DNA of 64,000 nt, from contig NZ_AP028672.1 in the NCBI RefSeq assembly GCF_041154505.1, positions 3,698,501 through 3,762,500 of the forward strand, given 5' to 3'. This stretch comes from Acidovorax sp. A79 (GTDB lineage Bacteria > Pseudomonadota > Gammaproteobacteria > Burkholderiales > Burkholderiaceae_C). The translations under genes and the position numbers were made by a program. Every line of letters starts with the position of its first letter. Positions within the stretch are counted from its first letter, which is position 1. Shown piece by piece: positions 7,446 through 16,644 of this stretch. The notes under the pieces were generated by a model. The model did not search any database, was not told the origin of the DNA, and saw only the letters and a list, made by a program, of their open reading frames with translations.

Positions 7446-8774
7446 TCAAGACTGGCAGTCCGCCGCATCCCGGCGCGTCATCTTCTTGTCGGCCAGGTAC
7501 TTGTCGGCGCCCGCCTTGATCATGGGCTTGAGGATCTGCTCATCGGCCTGGTACCAGTCGGACGAGAAGTTCCACTTGGCGCCATCCCAGGTGTGCACGC
7601 GGGCCCAGGTGGAGCCCATGTGGTCGGCGCAGCTCGTGGACAGGGGGCGCATCACGCCGCCAAAGCCCATGGCGTCGAGCTTCTTCTGGTCCAGGGCCAG
7701 GTTCTCCATGCCCCAGCGCACCTGCTCGCCGGTCATGACCTTGCCCTTGCCGAAACGCTCCTGCGCGCGGCGCACCGATTCCACGGCCAGCATCTGGATG
7801 ATCACGCCGCGCGTGTACAGCACCGAGCCCACTTCGTCTTTGGGTCCCGTGCCCTGGCCCTTGTCGTGCACGTTCTTCAGGATGTCCTGGATCACCTTGG
7901 GCTGCTGGCCCGAGGTGTTCAAGGCCAGCGCGTTGTAGCCCTTGGCGCCTTCGCCCACGTCACGCACGTCCGGCTCGGCGCCAGCCCACCACACGCCATA
8001 CATCTTGTCGCGCGGATAGCCGGTGGCCTGGGCTTCCTTGAGGGCGGTGGAGTTCATCACGCCCCAGCCCCACAGCAGCACGTAGTCGGGGCGGCTCTGG
8101 CGCACCTGCAGCCAGGTGGCTTTCTGCTCCACGCCGGGCGCGGTCACGGGCAGCATCTGCAGCTCGAAGCCATGCATCTTGGAGCGTTCCTGCAGCAGCG
8201 GGATCGGCTCCTTGCCGAACGGGCTGTCGTGGTACACCAGGGCGATCTTCTTGCCCTTGAGCTTGTCCATGCCGCCCGCGGCCTTGCCGATGTGCTGGAT
8301 CAGGATGTCGGCGCCGGTCCAGTAGCTGCCCATGAAGGGGAAGTTCCACTTGAACGCCTGGCCGTCCTGCGCCACCGACAGGCCGTAGCCCAGCGTCATC
8401 AGCGGGATCTTGTCCACGGGGGCCTTCTCGGTCAGCGCGAAAGTGATGCCGGTGGCCTGCGGGTCGAACAGCGACACGCCGGGACGCCCCTTCAGGCGCT
8501 CGTAGCACTCCACGCCACGGTCGGTGGCGTAGCCGGTTTCGCATTCTTCAAAGGTGAGCTTCACGCCGTTGATGCCGCCGTCGCGGGCGTTGATCATCTT
8601 GATGTAGTCCTGCTTGCCGTTGGCCCATGGCACGCCGTTGGGCGCGTAGGGGCCGGTGCGGTACGACAGCAGCGGGAAGAACTGCTCCTTGGCTTGTGCG
8701 AAGGCACTGGTGGTGATGGTCGACGCACCGGCGGCGACCACGGCAGCGGCGATCACGAGTTTCGAAAGCTTCAT
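7446..8774 (-). CDS. ABC transporter substrate-binding protein (HAAT/LivK type)
   Basis: The 442-residue protein has a clear signal peptide (MKLSKLVIAAAVVAAGASTI to SAFAQA) and a type I periplasmic-binding fold with LLSYRTGPYAPNGVPWANG and GKKIALVYHDSPFGKEP. It would capture the ligand for the LivHMGF importer encoded around it. The ATG at 8774 follows AAAGGAGAC. A longer frame begins inside the upstream repeat and is rejected. The protein is somewhat longer than LivK, as is common in the subfamily linked to acyl/aryl-CoA ligases. The ligand is unknown; an aromatic or medium-chain acid would fit the neighbours. Confidence 0.88.
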   Translation of the reverse strand: MKLSKLVIAAAVVAAGASTITTSAFAQAKEQFFPLLSYRTGPYAPNGVPWANGKQDYIKMINARDGGINGVKLTFEECETGYATDRGVECYERLKGRPGVSLFDPQATGITFALTEKAPVDKIPLMTLGYGLSVAQDGQAFKWNFPFMGSYWTGADILIQHIGKAAGGMDKLKGKKIALVYHDSPFGKEPIPLLQERSKMHGFELQMLPVTAPGVEQKATWLQVRQSRPDYVLLWGWGVMNSTALKEAQATGYPRDKMYGVWWAGAEPDVRDVGEGAKGYNALALNTSGQQPKVIQDILKNVHDKGQGTGPKDEVGSVLYTRGVIIQMLAVESVRRAQERFGKGKVMTGEQVRWGMENLALDQKKLDAMGFGGVMRPLSTSCADHMGSTWARVHTWDGAKWNFSSDWYQADEQILKPMIKAGADKYLADKKMTRRDAADCQS

Positions 8775-8873
8775 GGATGTCTCCTTTGGATGAATGTGTT
8801 GAAGCACGGGGAAGAAACCGACGGATTCAAGGGCTGCGAGCTTTGCACTGGCATGCACGAGGCCAGCGCCACT

Positions 8874-8951
8874 GTGGAACTGGCTTTGCCAGGCCACCGG
8901 TGGCGTCCCCCTCCCGAAGGAGAGGGGGAAGGCGCGAAGCGACTCAGGGGG
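8874..8951 (-). repeat. Stop-codon-abutting intergenic repeat, copy 4
   Basis: This is the most regular copy: GTGGAACTGGCTTTGCCAGG, CACCGGTGGCGTCCCCCTCC, GAGGGGGAAGGCGCGAAGC and finally GACTCAGGGGG, 10 bp from the livM stop codon. It occupies most of the 187-bp gap between livM and the binding-protein gene. Confidence 0.72.
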
Positions 8952-8961
8952 TGCATATCAA

Positions 8962-10038
8962 TCAATGCGGGAAGGGCCACAGGCGCAGCTTCTGCTTGGC
9001 GGTGGACCACAGCTTGGCCAGGCCATGCGGCTCCACGATCAGGAACCACACGATCAGCGCGCCGAAGATCATCAGCTCGGCGTGCGAGACACCGGCGGTG
9101 GACACCTCGATGCCGAACAGGCCCATGAAGGCTGGCAGGAACTGGTTGAGCACGATGGGCAGCACCACGATGAAGGCGGCGCCAAAGAACCCCCCGGAGA
9201 TGGAGCCCAGGCCGCCGATGATCACCATGAACAGGAGGCGGAACGAGATTTCCACCGAGAAGGCCGCGGGCTCCCACGCGCCCAGGTGCACGAAGGCCCA
9301 CAGCGCGCCGGCCATGCCCACGATGAAGGAACTCACGGCGAAGGCGCTGAGCTTGGCGTACATGGGGCGGATGCCGATCACGGCCGCCGCCACGTCCATG
9401 TCGCGGATGGCCATCCATTCGCGGCCGATGGCGCCACGCACCAGGTTCTTGGCCAGCAGGGCCACGACGACCAGCAGGGCCAGGCAGAACAGGTACTTGC
9501 TGGTGGCGCTCTCGATGGGCAGGCCGAAGACCTGCAGGTTGTTCACCGACACCGAGCCCGAGTCCGAGTTGTTGGTGAACCACTTGATGCGCAGGAACAT
9601 CCAGTCGGAGAAGAACTGCGCGGCCAGGGTGGCCACCGCCAGGTACAGGCCCTTGACGCGCAGGCTGGGCAGCCCGAACAGGATGCCGAAGAACGTGGCG
9701 CAGAGGCCGCCCAGGATCAGCGCCGGAATCAGCGGCATGCCCGGAAAGCGCACGAAGAAGTTGTAGGCGCCATAGGCCCCCACCGCCATGAACGCGCCCG
9801 AGCCCAGCGAGATCTGGCCGCAGTAGCCCACGAGGATGTTCACCCCCAGGGCCGCCAGCGCCATGATGACGAAGGGAATCAGGATGGCGCGGAAGATGTA
9901 GTCGCTGGCCAGCATGGGCACGACCAGGAAGGCGACGGCCAGCAGCAGCGCGATGGCGATGCGGTCCTGCGCGATGGGGAAGATCTGCTGGTCGGCGCGG
10001 TAGCTGGTCTTGAACTGGCCGTTTTCGCGGTAGAGCAT
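8962..10038 (-). CDS. livM: Branched-chain amino-acid-type ABC transporter permease
   Basis: The 358-residue membrane protein has about ten hydrophobic segments and the LivM hallmarks NILVGYCGQISLGSGAFMAV near residue 87 and GGLGSISGGFFGAAFIV near residue 275. It pairs with LivH to form the import channel. The N-terminal segment before the first membrane helix (MLYRENGQFKTSYRADQQIF) is typical of the Burkholderiales subgroup. The start follows GGAGACTTCC. Only 28 bp separate it from livH. Confidence 0.92.
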   Translation of the reverse strand: MLYRENGQFKTSYRADQQIFPIAQDRIAIALLLAVAFLVVPMLASDYIFRAILIPFVIMALAALGVNILVGYCGQISLGSGAFMAVGAYGAYNFFVRFPGMPLIPALILGGLCATFFGILFGLPSLRVKGLYLAVATLAAQFFSDWMFLRIKWFTNNSDSGSVSVNNLQVFGLPIESATSKYLFCLALLVVVALLAKNLVRGAIGREWMAIRDMDVAAAVIGIRPMYAKLSAFAVSSFIVGMAGALWAFVHLGAWEPAAFSVEISFRLLFMVIIGGLGSISGGFFGAAFIVVLPIVLNQFLPAFMGLFGIEVSTAGVSHAELMIFGALIVWFLIVEPHGLAKLWSTAKQKLRLWPFPH

Positions 10039-10066
10039 GGAAGTCTCCTGTTCTTGTTGTTATGGG

Positions 10067-10996
10067 TTACACGCGGTCGATGATCTTCTCCCCGAACAAA
10101 CCTTGCGGTCTGAACAGAAGGAACACCAGCGCCAGCACATACGCAAACCAGATCTCGATGCCCCCGCCCACGAACGGGCCCAGGTACACCTCGGACAGCT
10201 TCTCGCCCACGCCGATGATCAGCCCGCCGATGATGGCGCCGGGCACGGACGTGAGGCCCCCCAGGATCACCACCGGCAGCGCGCGCAGCGCCACCGTGGT
10301 CAGCGAGAACTGCACCCCGAGCTTGCTGCCCCAGATCATCCCGGCCACCAGGGCCACGACGCCGGCCACGCACCATACGATCACCCAGATGCGGTTGAGC
10401 GGAATGCCGATGGATTGCGCGGCCTGGTGGTCGTCCGCCACGGCGCGCAGGGCGCGGCCGGTGGACGTCTTCTGGAAGAACACCGACAGCAGCGCCACCA
10501 GGGCGGCGGCGATGGCGGCGGCGATCACGTCTTCCTTGTTCACCAGGATGCCGCCCTGGAAGAGGCTGTCCAGCATGAAGATCGGGTCCTTGGGCATGCC
10601 CACGTCGATCTTGTAGATGTCGCTGCCAAACAGCGTCTGGCCCAGGCCTTCCATGAAGTAGGTGATGCCCAGCGTGGCCATGAGCAGCGTGGCGCCTTCC
10701 TGGTTCACCAGGTGGCGCAGCACCAGCTTCTCGATCAGCCAGGCCACCACGAACATGATGGCGCCCGCGATCACGAAGGCCGCGAGGTTGGCCACGATGG
10801 GACTGCTGATGCCCGTCCACTTGGGAATCCACTCGGCAAAGCGGGCCATGGCCAGCGCGGCGAACAGCACCATCGCGCCCTGCGCGAAGTTGAAGACGCC
10901 CGATGCCTTGTAGATCAGCACGAAGCCCAGCGCCACCAGCGAATACAGCATGCCGGCCATGAGGCCGCCGATCAGTGTTTCGAGAAAGAATGCCAT
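10067..10996 (-). CDS. livH: Branched-chain amino-acid-type ABC transporter permease
   Basis: The 309-residue membrane protein opens MAFFLETLIGGLMAGMLYSL and contains YKASGVFNFAQGAMV and the late GGLTSVPGAIIGGLIIGVGE, which mark LivH permeases. About eight transmembrane helices are visible. The ATG at 10996 is preferred to an upstream frame start inside livG because it has GGGAG nearby and begins exactly where homologues begin. It lies 17 bp after livG. Together with livM, livG, livF and the binding protein it completes a full importer. Confidence 0.92.
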   Translation of the reverse strand: MAFFLETLIGGLMAGMLYSLVALGFVLIYKASGVFNFAQGAMVLFAALAMARFAEWIPKWTGISSPIVANLAAFVIAGAIMFVVAWLIEKLVLRHLVNQEGATLLMATLGITYFMEGLGQTLFGSDIYKIDVGMPKDPIFMLDSLFQGGILVNKEDVIAAAIAAALVALLSVFFQKTSTGRALRAVADDHQAAQSIGIPLNRIWVIVWCVAGVVALVAGMIWGSKLGVQFSLTTVALRALPVVILGGLTSVPGAIIGGLIIGVGEKLSEVYLGPFVGGGIEIWFAYVLALVFLLFRPQGLFGEKIIDRV

Positions 10997-11013
10997 TGTT
11001 TTTTCTCCCGCCC

Positions 11014-11799
11014 TTAGTGGCTCGTGCCCAGATAGGCACTGATAACGTCTTCGTTGTTGCGCACTTCGTCGGGGCTGCCGTCGCCGATCTTCTTGCCGTA
11101 GTCGAGCACCACCACCCGGTCGCTGATGTCCATCACCACGCCCATGTCGTGCTCGATGAGCACGATGGTGGTGCCGAACTCGTCGTTCACGTCGAGGATG
11201 AAGCGGCACATGTCCTGCTTCTCTTCCACGTTCATGCCGGCCATGGGCTCGTCGAGCAGCAGCACCTGGGGCTCCATGGCCAGGGCCCGGCCCAGGTCCA
11301 CGCGCTTTTGCAGGCCGTAGGGCAGCTGGCCCACGGGGGTCTTGCGGAAGGCCTGGATTTCCAGGAAGTCGATGATGTGCTCGACGTATTCGCGGTGGCG
11401 GATCTCCTCGCGCTCGGCGGGGCCGATGCGCAGCGCCTGCATCAGCAGGTTGCTTTTGATCTTGAGGTTGCGCCCGGTCATGATGTTGTCGATCACGCTC
11501 ATGCCCTTGAACAGCGCCAGGTTCTGGAACGTGCGCGCCACGCCCATCTCGGCCACCTGGCGCGAGTTCATGTGCGAGAAGGTCTTGCCACGGAAGGTGA
11601 TGGAGCCGTCCTGCGGCGTGTACACGCCGTTGATGCAGTTGAGCATGGAGCTCTTGCCCGCGCCGTTGGGGCCGATGATGGCGCGGATCTCGTGCTCCTT
11701 GACGTTGAACGAGATGTCCGTCAGCGCCTTCACACCGCCAAACCGCAGGCTGATGTTCTTGACGTCGAGGATGACGTCACCGATCTTCTTTTTGGTCAT
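11014..11799 (-). CDS. livG: Branched-chain amino-acid-type ABC transporter ATP-binding protein
   Basis: The 261-residue ATPase shows Walker A GPNGAGKSS, a LivG-style signature LPYGLQKRVDLGRAL with LPYG replacing LSGG, and Walker B VLLLDEPMAGMN. LivG-type subunits commonly carry such a variant signature. I chose the ATG giving MTKKKIGDVILD; a TTG seven codons upstream is possible. It is the second gene of the operon, 37 bp after the acyl-CoA ligase, and acts as LivF's partner at the inner face of the membrane. Confidence 0.9.
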   Translation of the reverse strand: MTKKKIGDVILDVKNISLRFGGVKALTDISFNVKEHEIRAIIGPNGAGKSSMLNCINGVYTPQDGSITFRGKTFSHMNSRQVAEMGVARTFQNLALFKGMSVIDNIMTGRNLKIKSNLLMQALRIGPAEREEIRHREYVEHIIDFLEIQAFRKTPVGQLPYGLQKRVDLGRALAMEPQVLLLDEPMAGMNVEEKQDMCRFILDVNDEFGTTIVLIEHDMGVVMDISDRVVVLDYGKKIGDGSPDEVRNNEDVISAYLGTSH

Positions 11800-11836
11800 G
11801 GATTGAATGCCTGGACTCAATGGGTGGGGTGCGGGG

Positions 11837-13783
11837 TCATGCGGCCTTTTTCACCGGCGCGAAGGTCTTGGTGTCCGACAGCTTCAGGGTGGCGCTCACG
11901 CTGCCCGTGCGGCCGTCCTCGAACTTGACCTGGGTCTCGATGTACTGCTCGGTGCGGCCCGCGTAGAGAGCGTCCACGAGCACGCCGTATTTCTCGGCGA
12001 TGAAGCCGCGGCGGACCTTGTTGGTGCGCGTGAGCTCGCCGTCGTCGGCATCGAGTTCCTTGTGCAGCACCAGGAAGCGGCTGACCTGGCTGCCCGCCAG
12101 CATGGAATCGGTGGCGAGGTCGGCGTTGACCTTCTCGATGCACTCGCGGATCAGTTCGTACACGTCGGGCTTTTGCGCCAGGTCGGTGTAGCCCGCGTAG
12201 GGCAGGTTGCGGCGCTCGGCCCAGTTGCCCACGGCGTCGAAGTCGATGTTGACCATCACGCACACCTTCTCGCGGCCGTCGCCCAGGGCGACGACTTCCT
12301 TGATGTGCGGGAAGAACTTGAGCTTGTTCTCCACGTACTTGGGCGCGAACATGGCGCCGTCGTTGGCGCCGCCCTTGATGCGGCCCACGTCCTTGACGCG
12401 GTCGATGATCTTCAAGTGGCCCTGCGCGTCGAGGAAGCCCGCGTCGCTCGTGTGGTACCAGCCGTCGGCCGTGAGCACCTCGGCCGTGGCCTTGGGGTTC
12501 TTGTAGTACTCCTTGAGCAGGCCGGCGGACTTGACCAGGATCTCGCCGTTGTCGGCGACCTTGATCTCCACGCCCCGGATGGGCACGCCCACGGTGTCGG
12601 CGCGCGCCTGGTTGTCGGGCTGCAGGCACACGAACACGGCGGTCTCGGTGGAGCCGTACAGCTGCTTCAAGTTGATGCCGATGGAGCGGTAGAAGGTGAA
12701 CAGGTCGGGCCCGATGGCCTCGCCCGCCGTGTAGGCCACGCGCACGCGGCTGAAACCCAGGTTGTTGCGCAGCGGGCCGTACACCAGCAGGTTGCCCAGG
12801 GCGTACTTGATGCGGTCGAGCGTGCCCACCGGCAGGCCGTCCATGAGCGCGGGGCCCACGCGCTGGGCCACGGCCATGCAGGCCTGGAACATCTTGCGCT
12901 TGAGGGTGCCCGCGTCTTCCATGCGGATCATCACGCTGGTGAGCAGGCCTTCGAAGATGCGTGGTGGCGCGAAGTAGTAGGTGGGGCCCACTTCCTTCAG
13001 GTCGATGGTCACGGTGCTGGCCGACTCGGGGCAGTTCACCACGTAGCCGCAGGCCAGCCACTGCGCATAGCTGAAGATGTTCTGGCCGATCCAGGCCGGG
13101 GGCAGGTAGGCCAGCACCTCTTCGCTGCTGGTGAGCTTGTCGAACTCGGCGCCCGCGGATGCGCGGTCCAGCAGCGTGCTGTGGGTGTGCACCACGCCCT
13201 TGGGGTTGCCCGTGGTGCCCGAGGTGAAGAACATCGCCGCCACATCGTCGGGCTGGGCCTTGGCCACCTCGGCGCGGAACCACTGGGGGTTCCTGGCGGC
13301 ATGCGCCTTGCCCGCCTCGATCAGCGAGTCCAGCGACGCGAGGCCTTCTTCCTCGTAGTTGCGCAGGCCGCGCGGATCGTCAAAGAAGATGTTCGAGATC
13401 TGCGGGCACTGCGCGCGGATCTCGAGCAGCTTGTCGACCTGTTCCTGGTCTTCCACCAGGCAAAAGCGCACCTCGGCGTTGTTCAGGGGGAAGATGCATT
13501 CGGCGCCCACGGCGTCCTGGTACAGGGGCACCGGAATGGCGCCCAGCGATTGCGCCGCGAGCATGGTGGCATACAGGCGGGGGCGGTTGGCGCCGATCAC
13601 CACCATGTGCTCGTGGCGCTGCAGGCCCGCCAGGTGCAGGCCGGCCGCCACCTGTTCCACCAGGCGCACCAGGTCGGCCCAGCTGTGGGTCTGCCAGATG
13701 CCGTATTCTTTTTCGCGCAGCGCCGGCGCGTCGGGGCGCTCGGCGGCATGCTTGAGCAGCAATTGCGGGAACGTGGTCTTCAT
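11837..13783 (-). CDS. Long-chain-fatty-acid-CoA ligase-type AMP-binding enzyme
   Basis: The 648-residue enzyme belongs to the long-chain acyl-CoA synthetase branch. It has the phosphate loop FFTSGTTGNPKGVVHTH, the adenine motif LYGSTE, GWYHTSDAG, and the hinge DRVKDVGRIKGG. It would turn a fatty or aryl acid, ATP and CoA into acyl-CoA, AMP and pyrophosphate. It leads the seven-gene minus-strand operon that carries a complete LivHMGF importer and a second ligase, which points to uptake and activation of the same class of carboxylic acids. The start follows TAGGAAC. Upstream lies the Crp-type palindrome at 13891-13908. Confidence 0.88.
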   Translation of the reverse strand: MKTTFPQLLLKHAAERPDAPALREKEYGIWQTHSWADLVRLVEQVAAGLHLAGLQRHEHMVVIGANRPRLYATMLAAQSLGAIPVPLYQDAVGAECIFPLNNAEVRFCLVEDQEQVDKLLEIRAQCPQISNIFFDDPRGLRNYEEEGLASLDSLIEAGKAHAARNPQWFRAEVAKAQPDDVAAMFFTSGTTGNPKGVVHTHSTLLDRASAGAEFDKLTSSEEVLAYLPPAWIGQNIFSYAQWLACGYVVNCPESASTVTIDLKEVGPTYYFAPPRIFEGLLTSVMIRMEDAGTLKRKMFQACMAVAQRVGPALMDGLPVGTLDRIKYALGNLLVYGPLRNNLGFSRVRVAYTAGEAIGPDLFTFYRSIGINLKQLYGSTETAVFVCLQPDNQARADTVGVPIRGVEIKVADNGEILVKSAGLLKEYYKNPKATAEVLTADGWYHTSDAGFLDAQGHLKIIDRVKDVGRIKGGANDGAMFAPKYVENKLKFFPHIKEVVALGDGREKVCVMVNIDFDAVGNWAERRNLPYAGYTDLAQKPDVYELIRECIEKVNADLATDSMLAGSQVSRFLVLHKELDADDGELTRTNKVRRGFIAEKYGVLVDALYAGRTEQYIETQVKFEDGRTGSVSATLKLSDTKTFAPVKKAA

Positions 13784-13864
13784 TCCGGTTCCTAAAAGTA
13801 AGAGGTGTCGGCCCGGGGGCTGCCGGGGCGCGGCTGGGTGCCTTGTGGCAGCGCGTTGGGTCCA

Positions 13865-13870
13865 ATGCTA
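13865..13870 (-). promoter_or_regulatory. Candidate -10 element of the ligase/liv operon
   Basis: On the minus strand TAGCAT stands at 13870-13865, which puts a start point near 13858 and the centre of the upstream palindrome at about -41.5. That is the class II position for activators of the Crp family. The -35 region is not consensus, as expected for an activated promoter. This is a geometric inference. Confidence 0.35.
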
Positions 13871-13890
13871 GGACCCACTTTGACGCCATC

Positions 13891-13908
13891 TTGTCTTGCC
13901 GACGACAA
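13891..13908. promoter_or_regulatory. Crp/Fnr-type operator in front of the ligase/liv operon
   Basis: TTGTCTT-GCCG-ACGACAA is a 7-4-7 inverted repeat with one mismatch. It matches the palindrome at 20971-20988 next to the Crp-type regulator gene. The inner spacing (TGTCn-N6-CGACA) equals the TGTGA-N6-TCACA spacing of Crp sites. It lies between the divergent ligase operon and exeA, 108 bp from the ligase start codon. Confidence 0.6.
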
Positions 13909-14020
13909 TTTACGGGAAACTACTCGGTGGGTGAAACCCTGCCTCCCTGTCCGGGCAGGCCCCGCGCTGTGCCCGGGTACGGCCGGGGGTCGTTTCATGG
14001 CGGGGCGGTATCCTCACGGC

Positions 14021-15781
14021 ATGTACGCCCCGTTTTTCGGTCTTCAGCATCCCCCGTTTTCCATAGCACCGGACCCGCGCTACCTGTTCATGAGCGAGCG
14101 GCACCGCGAGGCGCTGGCGCACCTCCTGTATGGGCTGGACGCGGGCGGCGGCTTCGTGCTGCTCACCGGCGAGGTGGGCACGGGCAAGACCACGGTGTGC
14201 CGCTGTTTCCTGGAGCAGATTCCGGCGAACTGCAACGTGGCCTACATCTTCAATCCCAAGCTCACCGTGGGCGAGCTGCTGCGTTCCATCTGCGACGAGT
14301 TCGGCGTGCCGCACAAGCCGGCCGTGCCGGGGGTGGAGACGGTCAAGGACTGCATCGACCCGCTCAACGCGTCGCTGCTGGCCGCGCACGCCTCGGGGCG
14401 CAACAACGTGCTCATCATCGACGAGGCACAGAACCTCGCGGCCGACGTGCTGGAGCAGTTGCGCCTGCTCACCAACCTGGAAACCAGCGAGCGCAAGCTG
14501 CTGCAGATCATTCTCATCGGCCAGCCCGAGCTGCGCGCCATGGTGGCGCGGCCTTCGATGGAGCAGCTGGCCCAGCGCGTGATCGCGCGCTTTCACCTGG
14601 ACGCCCTGACCCCGCAGGAGACGCAGCAGTACATCGCGCACCGCCTCGCCGTGGCCGGGCTCAACGGGCCGATCCCGTTCGAGCGGCGCGCCATCCAGCG
14701 CGTGCATGCGCTCTCCCACGGCGTGCCCCGGCGCATCAACCTGCTGTGCGACCGGGCGCTGCTCGGCGCCTATGCGGCGGGGGCGCGCCAGGTCACCAGG
14801 GCCATCGTCAACCGCGCCGCGCGCGAAGTGTTCGACGCACCGGCATCGGCCGCCGCGGCGCGCAGCGCGCGGCCACCGCTGCCGCGCTGGGCGTCCACGG
14901 GCCTGGGCGCCGTGGCGGGTGCCGTGGCCGTGGCGGCCGCGGGCTGGGCGCTGGGCCTGTGGCCCGCGCCGCAGCCGGGGCCGCAGGCGGCCACGGGCGC
15001 CGGAGCCGCCGCTCCATCGCGCGCGGCCTCCCGTCCCGCCGCCACGCCCCCGCCGCCCGTAGCCGCGCCCCTGGTGGCGCCCGCGGTGCTGGCGGCGGCG
15101 TCCACCGCGTCCGCCGCGCAGGGGGCGGCCGCGGCCGCCATCCCGCCGGGGGCGCAACCTTCCGCGCTGGAGCAATTCGTGCTGGCGCAGCCCGCCAGCG
15201 ACGCGCCGGCCTGGCAGGCGCTGGCCTCGGCCTGGGGCGTGAAGCTGCCCGCGGGGGCGGACGCTTGCGCCACCTTGCCGCGCGAGGGGCTGCGCTGCTA
15301 CCGCAATCGCCGCGCGGGCCTGAACCTGGTGCGGCAGATCGACCGGCCCGTGCTGCTCGCGCTGTATCCGTCGGATGAAGCCGAGGCCCCGGTCTCCGTG
15401 CTGCTGCGCGGCCTGGACGGCGAGACCGCCACGCTGGAAGGCGGCGGCCGCACGCTGCGGGTGCCGGTGGCCGAACTGGCGCAGGCGTGGCGCGGCGACA
15501 TCGCCACGCTGTGGCGCGCCCCGGCCGGCATGCCCGATCGCGGCGAGATCAGCGACACCCCGGCCGGCGCGGCCTGGCTGGACCAGCAACTGGCCAGCAA
15601 GGCGGCCGGCGGCACGGGCTCCGGAAGCCGGCCGGTGACGCCCGCGCTGCGCCAGTCGCGCATCCACCGCTTCCAGCTGGCCCAGGGCGTGACGCCCGAT
15701 GGCCGTGCCGGCCCCCTGACACTCATGCTGCTCAACCGCGCCACGGGCGTGAACGAGCCGCGCCTGCGCAACGGAGACTGA
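14021..15781 (+). CDS. exeA: ExeA/GspA-like AAA ATPase of type II secretion with peptidoglycan-binding tail
   Basis: The 586-residue protein opens MYAPFFGLQHPPFSIAPDPR, the signature of ExeA-like ATPases. Walker A GEVGTGKTT is at residues 50-58 and Walker B VLIIDEAQN near 130. A transmembrane segment at about 290-314 is followed by an Ala/Pro-rich periplasmic linker and a C-terminal peptidoglycan-binding domain (QLAQGVTPDGRAGPLTLMLL). ExeA with ExeB/GspB helps place the secretin through the cell wall. gspB follows directly, with two bases between stop and start. An in-frame ATG at 13997 is an alternative start, but homologues begin at MYxPFFGL. Confidence 0.85.
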   Translation: MYAPFFGLQHPPFSIAPDPRYLFMSERHREALAHLLYGLDAGGGFVLLTGEVGTGKTTVCRCFLEQIPANCNVAYIFNPKLTVGELLRSICDEFGVPHKPAVPGVETVKDCIDPLNASLLAAHASGRNNVLIIDEAQNLAADVLEQLRLLTNLETSERKLLQIILIGQPELRAMVARPSMEQLAQRVIARFHLDALTPQETQQYIAHRLAVAGLNGPIPFERRAIQRVHALSHGVPRRINLLCDRALLGAYAAGARQVTRAIVNRAAREVFDAPASAAAARSARPPLPRWASTGLGAVAGAVAVAAAGWALGLWPAPQPGPQAATGAGAAAPSRAASRPAATPPPPVAAPLVAPAVLAAASTASAAQGAAAAAIPPGAQPSALEQFVLAQPASDAPAWQALASAWGVKLPAGADACATLPREGLRCYRNRRAGLNLVRQIDRPVLLALYPSDEAEAPVSVLLRGLDGETATLEGGGRTLRVPVAELAQAWRGDIATLWRAPAGMPDRGEISDTPAGAAWLDQQLASKAAGGTGSGSRPVTPALRQSRIHRFQLAQGVTPDGRAGPLTLMLLNRATGVNEPRLRNGD

Positions 15782-15783
15782 CC

Positions 15784-16644
15784 ATGTCCTACATCCTTGA
15801 TGCGCTGCGGCGTGCCGACGCCGAACGCGGCCGGGGGGCCGTGCCGGGCCTGCACTCCCAGGCCGCGCCCGCGGCCGGGGAATTGCCCGCCGTCCACCGG
15901 GCGGCGCCGGCCCCGCTGTGGGCCGTGGCGGCGGCGGTGGTGGGCGTGGCCGTGCTGGCGGCCGGTGGTACCTGGTGGGCCCTGCGGCCGCAGGCCCCGG
16001 TGGCGACGGCGGTGGCCCCGGCCGCGCCCGCCGTGGTGGCGCCTGCCCCTGCCGCGCCCGCCACACCCACAGCACCTGTCACAACGGCAGCTCCAGTGGC
16101 GCCGCCGCCCCCCTTGGCTTCTTCCGTGCCCGCGCCGGCGCCGGCGCCAGAGCCCGCGCTCGCCCGGACGGCCCCGCCGGCGCCCGCACCCGAGCCGCGC
16201 CCGGCGGACAGCAAGCGCGCGGCGGACAAGCGCGGCGGCACCGCGCGTGAGCGCGAGCGGCCTGTGGCCGCGGTGGTGGTGGCACCACCCGCCGCACGGG
16301 CGCCGGCGGCCGATCCGGCGCGCCCGCGTGAGTCGCTTGGCGCGCCGCTCCCAGCCAACGGGTCTGCCCCGCGCTCCACGCAGGACCCCGGCGCTGCGCC
16401 GCCGCCCGCGAGCCCGGTGTTCGCCCAGACCGACCTGCCGGACACCCTGCGCGCGCAGTTGCCCGCGCTCAAGGTCACGGGGGCCACGCATTCCAGCAAC
16501 CCGGTGTACCGCATGGCCATCGTCAACGGGCAGGTGCTGCACGAGGGCGACCAGGCCGCGCCGGGCCTGGTGCTGGAGAAGATCGAGCCGGGGCGCACGG
16601 TCTGGACCTTCCGCGGCTACCGGTACGCGGTGGCCGCGCAATAG
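15784..16644 (+). CDS. gspB: GspB/ExeB-like general secretion pathway protein B
   Basis: The 286-residue protein begins MSYILDALRRADAERGRG, the diagnostic N-terminus of GspB/ExeB. A single transmembrane helix follows at residues 44-66, then a long Ala/Pro-rich periplasmic linker. The C-terminal GspB domain (about 215-285) includes HSSNPVYRMAIVNGQVLHEG and ends with TVWTFRGYRYAVAAQ. It forms an inner-membrane complex with ExeA that assists secretin assembly. It is translationally close-coupled to exeA. The core gsp cluster is not in this window. The secreted chitinase-like enzyme 570 bp downstream is a plausible client of the pathway. Confidence 0.88.
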   Translation: MSYILDALRRADAERGRGAVPGLHSQAAPAAGELPAVHRAAPAPLWAVAAAVVGVAVLAAGGTWWALRPQAPVATAVAPAAPAVVAPAPAAPATPTAPVTTAAPVAPPPPLASSVPAPAPAPEPALARTAPPAPAPEPRPADSKRAADKRGGTARERERPVAAVVVAPPAARAPAADPARPRESLGAPLPANGSAPRSTQDPGAAPPPASPVFAQTDLPDTLRAQLPALKVTGATHSSNPVYRMAIVNGQVLHEGDQAAPGLVLEKIEPGRTVWTFRGYRYAVAAQ

